Shown: piece after piece, positions 1 to 5,473 of the stretch
Numbering within the stretch: the stretch's first letter is position 1
How the letters are laid out: the number at the start of each line of letters is the position of its first letter
NCBI GenBank assembly: GCA_016200365.1
Contig: JACQEW010000229.1
Span: 1-6,126, forward strand
Direction of reading: 5' to 3'
DNA: 6,126 nucleotides
Source of the DNA: Nitrospinota bacterium
GTDB taxonomy: Bacteria; Nitrospinota; Nitrospinia; UBA9942
Made by a program: the position numbers and the translations under genes
The notes under the pieces: model-generated
What the model was told of the DNA's origin: nothing
The model's database searches: none
The model's input: the letters and a program-made list of their open reading frames with translations, nothing else

Positions 1-1
1 A

Positions 2-613
2 GAAAAGATACCCCTTGATAAGATTGCAGGCTTCCCCTCTTACCAGAGGTGGATTGTAATCTGCGTCATTCAGATTCTTATTTTTACAGGCTATTATTTT
101 TTGAGCTATAGCGGAAAGACAGAGGAGATTGCAAAATTGAATGGAGAATTGTCTGCACTGCAGCAGGAGATAGCAAAAAACGAGAAGGTTGCAAAGAGGC
201 TGCCTGTGCTTGAAAAGGAGATAGAAAAGCTGGATGTAGACCTATCGGTTGCAAAAACCCAACTGCCGGAGGAAAAAGAGATACCATCTCTCCTAACGAA
301 TATTTCGAACCTTGCAATGCAGTCGGGACTGGATATTCTTACCTTTAAGCCTGGGGGGGAAAGTCCTAAGGATTTTTATGCCGAAGTCCCTGTTCAGATT
401 AAAATCAACGGCAGTTTTCACAATACCCTTGAGTTCTTCGATAAGGTTAGCAAGATGCCGAGAATCGTCACAATTTCAAATATAAAGATAGGCGGCGTAA
501 AGGAAGAGAAGGGGAGGACTGTTGCGGATATGGAATGTTCTGCTACCACATTCAGGTATATCGAGAAAACATCTGTAGAAAAAGCCCCTGAGAAGAAGGT
601 AGAAAAGAAATGA
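2..613 (+). CDS. pilO: PilO, type IV pilus inner-membrane alignment protein (5' partial)
   Basis: PilO pairs with PilN in the inner membrane and, with PilP, links the pilus motor to the PilQ secretin. The frame is open from base 2, so the start lies before the window; 203 residues are visible, close to the usual full length, so only a few are probably missing. In visible numbering, a short cytoplasmic stretch (about 1-16, ending PSYQR) is followed by one membrane helix (about 17-34, WIVICVIQILIF...), a charged coiled coil (about 38-80) and the periplasmic ferredoxin-like PilO domain with the family-typical stretch VPVQIKINGSFHNTLEFFDK and then MPRIVTISNIKI. The tail is Lys/Glu-rich. A TTG at 101 could be mistaken for a start, but it would cut off the membrane helix. 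pilP and pilQ follow on the same strand, which supports the call. A G7 tract lies at 353-359. Confidence 0.93.
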   Translation, partial: EKIPLDKIAGFPSYQRWIVICVIQILIFTGYYFLSYSGKTEEIAKLNGELSALQQEIAKNEKVAKRLPVLEKEIEKLDVDLSVAKTQLPEEKEIPSLLTNISNLAMQSGLDILTFKPGGESPKDFYAEVPVQIKINGSFHNTLEFFDKVSKMPRIVTISNIKIGGVKEEKGRTVADMECSATTFRYIEKTSVEKAPEKKVEKK

Positions 614-639
614 GATATAATGGCAGGGGTATGAAAACA

Positions 640-708
640 ATCCACAGATTAGACAGATTTCAAAACCTTAATCTTTCTAATCTGTGAAAATCTGTGAAAT
701 CTGTGGAT
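640..708. repeat. Hairpin repeat with tandem AATCTGTGR units in the pilO-pilP spacer
   Basis: Bases 643-659 (CACAGATTAGACAGATT) are complementary to 670-686 at 16 of 17 positions, with a 10-base loop. The outer ends 640-650 (ATCCACAGATT) and 698-708 (AATCTGTGGAT) are also perfect inverted repeats, so two alternative foldings compete. The right side holds three copies of a 9-mer, AATCTGTGA/G, at 679-687, 689-697 and 698-706. The hairpin has no T-run after it and sits inside an apparent operon, so it looks like a dispersed palindromic repeat rather than a terminator. Copy number elsewhere in the genome is unknown. Confidence 0.85.
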
Positions 709-712
709 AAGG
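709..712 (+). promoter_or_regulatory. Probable ribosome binding site of pilP
   Basis: AAGG lies 9 bases before the pilP ATG and is the only purine-rich candidate. It directly abuts the end of the repeat. TAAGGT (708-713) is exactly complementary to ACCTTA (665-670) in the loop and stem edge of the upstream hairpin, so the site could be masked by pairing. This is a weak Shine-Dalgarno sequence. Confidence 0.45.
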
Positions 713-721
713 TATTTTCAG

Positions 722-1831
722 ATGAAAAAAGTTTTTTTTAATAACCTTGTTTATGTTATTATCTTTATAAGTATCTTTTCTGTCGGATGCAAGGGTATTA
801 TCAATGAAGTCTTTAGAGTTATTGGCAGAGAGGCAGGAGAGAAAGTGGCGGAGAAAATTTTTACTCCCTCTCCTAAAAAGCCCCCTGAATCGGATTGGAA
901 AAGATACCAGCTTGGCAGCTCCGACCTTTATTTGGATTTGCCGGGCCGGCTTGAGCCTGTATCGGGTATTTTGGCTCCCGGAGATGCTATGAAGTATGAA
1001 AAATTTGAAAGTTATAAATACAGCAGGGGCGGAAACTTTGAGTTATTGGCTGCTGCCGATGTAGCAAAAAATATTTATAAAATCGACCTCAACGGGGCTT
1101 ATGAGGGCAGTGTTGCAAATGCGTCGGGATTTAAGGGTGTTTCCGAGTTTCAGCATGCAAAAAAGTCAATCATTGTATCGGGAAGGGAAGGATTATTGAT
1201 GACGGCTACTTTAAAGTTAGATGGAGTGCCGGGGACGGCGAAGAATCTTACTGTTGTAGAGGGACAAAAGATATGGACGATATTTATCGTTTATCAGGCA
1301 AGCGATATTCATGAGGTAACTGCACAAAGGATAATTGATTCCGTAACAATAGGACAGATTACCGCCTCGGCAGAAAAGAAGCAGGAACAGGCTGAATTAA
1401 AAGGTGAAGACGAATATGTTTATAGCCAGGCTGACAAGATAGACCCTTTCAGGTCTCTTATACTTGGGAAAAAGGAGCAGTTGAAGCTTGAAGAAGAAAA
1501 GAAAAGGATTGAAGATAAAAGGGAGGAGGAAAAGGAGAAAGAGAAGTTAAAAAAAGAAATAGAAAATATTCCCTTTACCCCATTGCAGGAGTTTGACCTC
1601 TCTTCGATAAAGATTGTGGCAATAATATGGGGTGATATTGGTAATTATGCAATGGTTGAGGCGCCTGACGGCAAGGGTTATACGATAAAAAAGGGCATAT
1701 ATATAGGGAAAAACAGGGGAGCCGTCAAGGATATTACCAAAGATGCTATTATAATCGAAGAGAAGTATATGGATGTGGATAAGAAAATAAAGATAAAGAC
1801 CGTTGAATTAAAATTAAAGAAGGAGGAGTAG
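722..1831 (+). CDS. pilP: PilP, type IV pilus assembly lipoprotein with an extra N-terminal domain
   Basis: PilP bridges the PilN/PilO inner-membrane complex and the N0 domain of the secretin PilQ. The 369 residues begin with a hydrophobic signal ending SVGC (Cys23), which fits a lipoprotein although Ser rather than Leu is at -3. Residues about 59-211 form an additional globular alpha/beta region (WKRYQLGSSDLYLDLP ... TIFIVYQASDIHE ... RIIDSVTIG) that looks like the PsbP/Mog1/DUF1795 type of fold; this assignment is by eye. DPFRSL starts at 241, as in ordinary PilP, then a highly charged probable coiled coil (about 250-283). The PilP beta-sandwich follows from about 284: PFTPLQEFDLSSIKIVAIIW, then VEAPDGKGYTIKKGIYIGKN. 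Ordinary PilP is roughly half this length, so the extra domain is the odd part. It stops 6 bases before pilQ, and its last codons contain the pilQ Shine-Dalgarno sequence, so the two are probably translationally coupled. Confidence 0.9.
   Translation: MKKVFFNNLVYVIIFISIFSVGCKGIINEVFRVIGREAGEKVAEKIFTPSPKKPPESDWKRYQLGSSDLYLDLPGRLEPVSGILAPGDAMKYEKFESYKYSRGGNFELLAAADVAKNIYKIDLNGAYEGSVANASGFKGVSEFQHAKKSIIVSGREGLLMTATLKLDGVPGTAKNLTVVEGQKIWTIFIVYQASDIHEVTAQRIIDSVTIGQITASAEKKQEQAELKGEDEYVYSQADKIDPFRSLILGKKEQLKLEEEKKRIEDKREEEKEKEKLKKEIENIPFTPLQEFDLSSIKIVAIIWGDIGNYAMVEAPDGKGYTIKKGIYIGKNRGAVKDITKDAIIIEEKYMDVDKKIKIKTVELKLKKEE
1821..1827 (+). promoter_or_regulatory. Shine-Dalgarno sequence of pilQ
   Basis: AGGAGGA lies in the last codons of pilP, and 10-11 bases separate it from the ATG at 1838. 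It fixes the first ATG of the heptamer array as the best pilQ start: the next in-frame ATG (1859) has only AAAATGC repeats before it and no ribosome binding site of its own. Confidence 0.8.
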
Positions 1832-1834
1832 GGA

Positions 1835-1897
1835 AAAATGCAAAATGCAAAATGCAAAATGCAAAATGCAAAATGCAAGAGACAAGAGGCAAGAGGC
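1835..1897. repeat. Nine tandem heptanucleotides spanning the pilQ start codon
   Basis: Six exact copies of AAAATGC (1835-1876) are followed without a gap by AAGAGAC and two AAGAGGC (1877-1897), giving 63 bases of 7-base periodicity. The array contains ATG at 1838, 1845, 1852, 1859, 1866 and 1873, thus start codons in all three frames. Because three heptamers make 21 bases, the array is read as 7-residue peptide repeats: MQNAKCK twice, then RQEARGR. These form the positively charged n-region of the PilQ signal peptide. Confidence 0.95.
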
Positions 1898-4072
1898 AGA
1901 AAAAAACTATATATTGCTTACTGCTTACTGCTTACTGCCTACTGCATACTTTCTTCCTCCGGTTGTGCTACTCCAAAAAAGATAGCCAGTCCTCCTCCTG
2001 CCAAAGCAGTTGAGTCAAAGCCTGCCCAGACCAAAGCAGAAGAACCGGCAAGAAAACCGTCCCTTACGAAGATATATGCAGAACCCCTGCCGGATAAGGT
2101 CAATCTCAATATTGAGGCAACCGACCCGCTGCAATACACAGCCTTTAAGCTGAACGACCCGTTAAGATTTGTCATAGACTTGTCCAATATGGATACAGGC
2201 GATGTAAAGGGTCCGATTCAGGTTGAAAAAGGGGCTGTCGGGACAATCACATTACACTATTTTCAGCAGAGCAATACCTCAAGGGTTGAAATCGGGCTGA
2301 ATACACCTGTCTCGCACGAGATATCAAAACCGGCAGCCAACAGGCTTATAGTCGCTCTAAAAAATCCTGAAGAGAAAAAGCATTCCTCCGGCACAGAGCC
2401 GATAACTGCTGTAAGCGATGTGGCTGTCCAGAAGCTCGATGACAATAAAACAAGGATAAGTGTGAAGACAGAGGGCGGGGAGCCGAGATTTACCTTAATA
2501 AAGAGAGAAGACTTAAAAAGGCTTTCCATAGAGATAGAAAATGCCAGAATATCTCCTGAGGGACAGAAGGCATTAGATACATCGCAGATTTCAGCCTTTG
2601 TAAAAAAGGTAAGCTCTTTTCAGTATAAAAACGATCCGATGCCTATAGTCAGGGTAGTAGCAGAGCTTACAGAGCTTTCTTCATATAACATATCCAGAGA
2701 AGGAACTAATATAATACTTGATATAGAGCCGCCTGGGGCTGCATTGAAAGGTGAAACGAAAATACCTGTAGTGAGCGGAGCAAATCTAAAAGAGGCGGCT
2801 GTAGATGCTGTTGTAAGCGAGAAAAAATACGAAGGCAAGAAGATATCTCTGGATCTTCAGAAGGCGGATATAATTGATATCCTAAGATTGATAGCAGATG
2901 TCAGCAATTTGAATGTAATAACTTCAGATGATGTGCAGGGAAAAATTACCATGAGGTTAATCAATATCCCGTGGGACCAGGCTCTGGATGTCATATTAAA
3001 GACAAACAAGCTCGACATGATAAGAGAGGGGAATATTATAAGAATTGCGCCTGCTGTAAAAATAGCAGAAGAGCGAAAAGCCTTTATGGAGGCAAAAAAA
3101 GCGGTTGTAGAGAGCAAGGTAGTTGAAGAAGAGGCAGAGGAGCTTGCAACAGAAATTTTCTCTATAAGCTATTCAACGGCAGGAGATTTGACGAAGAACC
3201 TCGAAAAGATAAAAAGCAAGCGTGGGGATATTACCATAGATGTCAGAACTAATACCATTATAGTAAAAGATACAAAGAGAAAGATAGCAGACATGAAATC
3301 CCTCATTGAAAAACTTGATAAACGGACGCCGCAGGTGCTTATAGAGGCGAGGATTGTAGAGGTCAACAGAAACTATTCAAAGGAATTGGGAATAGAGTGG
3401 GGCGGGAAATTTAATATGACAACAGATGCTAATTTCCCGAATACAGTTGGTATTACAGGAACCTCTCTCGGCACAACAAGCACAACAGGTACAGCGGTGA
3501 GCCTCCCTGCTGCTGTTGGCTCCGGAACCGGAGGCGCAATAAGTGCGACACTCGGGAGCGTAACAGGTGCGACTCAGCTTGACCTCCGTTTATCGGCATT
3601 AGAGTCTACGGGTAAGGCAAGGATACTTTCAACGCCAAAGATAACTGCAATGGATAACAAAGAGGCTGTTATTGAAAGCGGCAGAAGCATACCCTATCCC
3701 ACTACATCCTCGGCAGGGACATCGATTCAGTTTGCAGATGCAACTATAAGTCTCGTAGTAACACCCCGCATAACACCTGATAACTATGTATCCATGAAGA
3801 TAGTAGCCACAAAGAATGAGGCTGATTTTGCAAATCAGGTTCAAGGGACACCGAGTATCATAAAAAAGAAGGCAAATACTGAACTATTAGTAAAGGATGG
3901 AGATACAACTGTTATCGGGGGGCTTTACAAGACAACAAAAACTGAAAGTGTAGCAGGAGTTCCGTGGTTTATGAAGATACCTATATTAGGCTGGTTATTT
4001 AAAAAGCAAATCGATAAGGATGATGGGGAAGAATTGCTGATATTTATTACGCCTAAGATAGTAAGGATATAA
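1838..4072 (+). CDS. pilQ: PilQ, type IV pilus outer-membrane secretin
   Basis: PilQ is the multimeric gated channel through which the pilus crosses the outer membrane. The 744 residues comprise: a repeat-encoded signal sequence with a hydrophobic core (about 24-38) and a possible lipobox SSGC (Cys43; Ser at -3 is not ideal); a Pro/Ala/Lys-rich linker (about 46-84); two AMIN-type peptidoglycan-binding domains (about 86-178 and 190-298); the N0/STN domain (about 334-405, KISLDLQKADIIDILRLIA); the N1 domain (about 439-498); and the secretin beta-barrel domain from about 499 (TPQVLIEARIVEV). The domain has a Gly/Thr/Ser-rich gate region (about 540-580) and ends in the secretin signature starting at V708 (VPWFMKIPILGWLF ... 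ELLIFITPKIV). The start at 1838 is chosen from the strong AGGAGG in the end of pilP. The first 37 or so residues are encoded almost entirely by heptanucleotide repeats, unlike any conserved PilQ sequence. pilO and pilP upstream confirm the type IV pilus class over a type II secretion secretin. Confidence 0.97.
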   Translation: MQNAKCKMQNAKCKRQEARGRKKLYIAYCLLLTAYCILSSSGCATPKKIASPPPAKAVESKPAQTKAEEPARKPSLTKIYAEPLPDKVNLNIEATDPLQYTAFKLNDPLRFVIDLSNMDTGDVKGPIQVEKGAVGTITLHYFQQSNTSRVEIGLNTPVSHEISKPAANRLIVALKNPEEKKHSSGTEPITAVSDVAVQKLDDNKTRISVKTEGGEPRFTLIKREDLKRLSIEIENARISPEGQKALDTSQISAFVKKVSSFQYKNDPMPIVRVVAELTELSSYNISREGTNIILDIEPPGAALKGETKIPVVSGANLKEAAVDAVVSEKKYEGKKISLDLQKADIIDILRLIADVSNLNVITSDDVQGKITMRLINIPWDQALDVILKTNKLDMIREGNIIRIAPAVKIAEERKAFMEAKKAVVESKVVEEEAEELATEIFSISYSTAGDLTKNLEKIKSKRGDITIDVRTNTIIVKDTKRKIADMKSLIEKLDKRTPQVLIEARIVEVNRNYSKELGIEWGGKFNMTTDANFPNTVGITGTSLGTTSTTGTAVSLPAAVGSGTGGAISATLGSVTGATQLDLRLSALESTGKARILSTPKITAMDNKEAVIESGRSIPYPTTSSAGTSIQFADATISLVVTPRITPDNYVSMKIVATKNEADFANQVQGTPSIIKKKANTELLVKDGDTTVIGGLYKTTKTESVAGVPWFMKIPILGWLFKKQIDKDDGEELLIFITPKIVRI
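1914..1948. repeat. Five CTGCTTA-type heptamers encoding the PilQ signal-peptide core
   Basis: TTGCTTA, CTGCTTA, CTGCTTA, CTGCCTA and CTGCATA follow one another without gaps. Read in frame they give most of the hydrophobic segment of the PilQ signal sequence (AYCLLLTAYCIL). The same heptamer family, in both orientations, builds the hairpin between pilQ and aroB (4077-4165), so the pilQ gene has this family at both ends. Confidence 0.9.
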
Positions 4073-4076
4073 AAGA

Positions 4077-4165
4077 CAGTAGGCAGTAGGCAGTAAGCAG
4101 TATGCAGAAAAACTGATTTATTACCTTCTGTTTACTGCTTACTCCTTACTACTTACTGCATACTG
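4077..4165. repeat. Heptamer-built inverted repeat in the pilQ-aroB spacer
   Basis: The left arm is CAGTAGG, CAGTAGG, CAGTAAG, CAGTATG, CAG (4077-4107). The right arm is a CTG followed by TTTACTG, CTTACTC, CTTACTA, CTTACTG and CATACTG (4128-4165). Bases 4077-4107 pair with 4128-4158 with six mismatches in 31, some of them G-U in RNA, around a loop of 20 bases. The structure occupies nearly the whole spacer and ends 4 bases before the aroB ATG, leaving no visible Shine-Dalgarno sequence. There is no T-run, so it is not a typical terminator. Confidence 0.88.
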
Positions 4166-4169
4166 TATT

Positions 4170-5354
4170 ATGGAGGTTGTAAATGTAGGGCTTGGGGAGA
4201 GGAGTTATTCAATCTATATTGATAGGGGACTCCTCCTTGAATGCGGAAATAAACTACCCTCCCTTTTCTCCCCCCCTTACAAAGGGGGGGTAAGTGGGGG
4301 GGTAGGCAGAAAAGCAGTTATAATTACAAATCCTCTAATCAGGGGTCTTTATGGTAATCTCTTAGAAAATTCTCTAAAGGAAGAAGGGTTTAAAGTTCAT
4401 TTCATAGAGATTCCTGACGGCGAAGGATATAAGACATTAGAAACTGCCGTTAAGATTTATGACAGGTTAATCGCCATAAAAATGGAGAGGGAGTCGCCGC
4501 TGATTGCTCTGGGGGGCGGGGTTATAGGAGATATAACAGGATTTGTTGCAGCCACATATTTGAGAGGGGTGCCGTATATACAAGCCCCTACGACATTACT
4601 GGCACAGGTAGATAGCAGTATCGGCGGGAAGACAGCGGTGAATCACCCAAAGGGGAAAAATCTTATAGGTGCCTTTTACCAGCCAAAGGCAGTGTTTATT
4701 GATATAGAAACTCTTAATACGCTGCCAAAAGAGGAGATTTTATGCGGTGCGGCAGAGATTATAAAATATGGGATTATCAGGGACGGCGATTTCTTTGAGT
4801 TTCTGGAAAATAATATAGAAAGATTGATTAATCTTAATGAAGATGTTTTGATATACTCAATAAAAAGGTCTTGTGAGATAAAGGCGGATGTAGTGTCAAA
4901 AGACGAAAAGGAGTCTGGTTTAAGGGCGATATTGAATTTCGGTCATACCATAGGACATGCACTTGAGTCGCTGACAGGTTATAAAAAATACAGGCATGGC
5001 GAGGCAGTTGCCATTGGCATGGTGTATGCCGCACGGCTGTCTTTAAAATTGGGATTATGCAGTAGTGAAGATTACAAAAGGGTGGTCAATCTGATTACAA
5101 TTGCAGGTTTGCCAACGGAAATCCCCCCTCACCCCCCTTTACGACCTCCCCTTCCCCTCCTTCAAAAGGAGGGGATAAAGGGGAGGTCAAAGGGGGGAAG
5201 GGGGGGATTTGTGGATGCAATAATAAATTCTCTCTATTTAGACAAAAAGGTAAAGGAAGAAAAGATCAGATTTGTATTAATGAAGGGTATAGGTTCTGTT
5301 GAACTTCGCAGCGATATATCCAATGAATTGATAAGAAAGGTTTTGACACACTAA
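4170..5354 (+). CDS. aroB: 3-dehydroquinate synthase AroB with two in-frame repeat insertions
   Basis: AroB turns DAHP into 3-dehydroquinate, the second step of the shikimate pathway, using NAD+ and a divalent metal in the cytoplasm. Seen in the sequence: GGGVIGD (115-121) of the nucleotide-binding region, the stretch from PTTLLAQVDSSIGGKT (140-155), and the metal ligands E196 (AAEIIKYG), H259 (NFGHTIGH) and H276 (YRHGEAV). Their spacing of 63 and 17 equals that of the E. coli enzyme (E184, H247, H264). At 394 residues it exceeds the usual 350-365. The surplus lies in two low-complexity, palindrome-encoded segments, about residues 29-46 and 318-346, both between conserved blocks and probably on surface loops. 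All catalytic motifs are intact, so the enzyme is probably active. ATG 4170 is the only plausible start: the protein opens with the usual AroB pattern and no ATG, GTG or TTG follows nearby, but there is no ribosome binding site. Unlike many Proteobacteria, no aroK separates it from pilQ. Confidence 0.95.
   Translation: MEVVNVGLGERSYSIYIDRGLLLECGNKLPSLFSPPYKGGVSGGVGRKAVIITNPLIRGLYGNLLENSLKEEGFKVHFIEIPDGEGYKTLETAVKIYDRLIAIKMERESPLIALGGGVIGDITGFVAATYLRGVPYIQAPTTLLAQVDSSIGGKTAVNHPKGKNLIGAFYQPKAVFIDIETLNTLPKEEILCGAAEIIKYGIIRDGDFFEFLENNIERLINLNEDVLIYSIKRSCEIKADVVSKDEKESGLRAILNFGHTIGHALESLTGYKKYRHGEAVAIGMVYAARLSLKLGLCSSEDYKRVVNLITIAGLPTEIPPHPPLRPPLPLLQKEGIKGRSKGGRGGFVDAIINSLYLDKKVKEEKIRFVLMKGIGSVELRSDISNELIRKVLTH
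4254..4305. repeat. Palindromic C/G-rich element inserted in frame in aroB (N-terminal)
   Basis: The inner stem CCCCCCCTT (4270-4278) and AAGGGGGGG (4282-4290) is perfect, with a 3-base loop. An outer stem pairs 4254-4263 (CTACCCTCCC) with 4296-4305, with one G-U. It encodes about residues 29-46, rich in Pro, Ser and Gly (SPPYKGGVSGGVG), between the first beta strands and the NAD-binding core. E. coli AroB has a shorter link here: its first metal ligand is 12 residues nearer the N terminus. Confidence 0.85.
5119..5210. repeat. 92-base palindrome inserted in frame in aroB (C-terminal)
   Basis: Four stem blocks stack around a CAA loop (5163-5165): 5119-5128 with 5201-5210 (10 bp), 5132-5140 with 5189-5197 (9 bp), 5143-5153 with 5178-5188 (11 bp) and 5154-5162 with 5166-5174 (9 bp). 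All 39 pairs are Watson-Crick, with only small bulges. It encodes about residues 318-346, starting IPPHPPLRPPLPLL and ending GRSKGGRGG. It sits between the conserved AGLPTE and the LDKKVKEEKIRFV segment, where AroB proteins normally have a short helix-containing linker. The reading frame is kept. Confidence 0.93.
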
Positions 5355-5377
5355 TTAAATGTACAAGGAATTTCAAT

Positions 5378-5431
5378 GTAGGGCAAGCCTTCAGGCTTGC
5401 TTGTTTATGCAGGGCTAAAGCCCTGCCCTAC
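5378..5431. repeat. Branched palindromic repeat downstream of aroB
   Basis: An outer stem GTAGGGC (5378-5384) and GCCCTAC (5425-5431) encloses two hairpins: GCAAGCC-TTCA-GGCTTGC (5383-5400) and GCAGGGC-TAAA-GCCCTGC (5409-5426). The stems overlap by one or two bases at their bases, so not all pairs can form at once. It resembles the TAGGGC...GCCCTA dispersed elements common in some environmental bacterial genomes, as I recall. No T-run follows, so it is probably not a terminator. Confidence 0.8.
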
Positions 5432-5439
5432 GATGTGTT

Positions 5440-5454
5440 GCTGCCGAAGGCAGC
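5440..5454. repeat. Small hairpin before the exported-protein gene
   Basis: GCTGCC-GAA-GGCAGC forms a 6-bp stem with a 3-base loop. It is followed only by CTAATTTATGG, so a Rho-independent terminator is unlikely. It may be the end of the neighbouring repeat or a separate element, and it lies just ahead of the next ribosome binding site. Confidence 0.6.
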
Positions 5455-5463
5455 CTAATTTAT

Positions 5464-5467
5464 GGAG
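5464..5467 (+). promoter_or_regulatory. Shine-Dalgarno sequence deciding the start at 5474
   Basis: GGAG, within GGAGAAGG, ends 6 bases before the ATG at 5474. The upstream in-frame ATG at 5462 overlaps the region of this site and has nothing purine-rich before it, so 5474 is preferred; it also gives a cleaner signal peptide beginning MKVKIALSL. Confidence 0.6.
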
Positions 5468-5473
5468 AAGGCG

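Noticed and set aside
353..359. G7 tract inside pilO as a phase-variation site
   Set aside because: Seven Gs in one place is short for efficient slippage, and the frame is intact; the bases fall in an ordinary Pro-Gly-Gly-Glu turn (CCT GGG GGG GAA).
101..613. TTG at 101 as the true pilO start
   Set aside because: The frame is open to the left window edge and includes the PilO membrane helix (about bases 50-103), so a start at 101 would remove a defining part of the protein.
640..708. Repeated AATCTGTG units as a CRISPR array or iteron origin
   Set aside because: The units are 9 bases with almost no spacers and form one hairpin; there are no 25-40 base repeats, no unique spacers and no replication gene nearby.
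1678..1878. Minus-strand open frame with FAFCILH-type repeats
   Set aside because: It is only the reverse reading of the AAAATGC heptamers and the end of pilP; there is no ribosome binding site or independent support.
4183..4188. ATG at 4183 with GGAGG (4172-4176) before it as an alternative gene start
   Set aside because: It is out of the aroB frame and the next codon is TAG. A two-codon start-stop is possible as a regulatory oddity, but nothing supports it.
5343..5348. TTGACA, a perfect -35 box, in the last codons of aroB
   Set aside because: Sixteen to nineteen bases downstream there is only AAGGAATTT-like sequence and no acceptable -10 box, so a promoter is not supported.
5440..5461. 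GCTGCC-GAA-GGCAGC as a Rho-independent terminator of aroB
   Set aside because: The stem is short and is followed by CTAATTT rather than a T-run, with the next gene's ribosome binding site immediately after.
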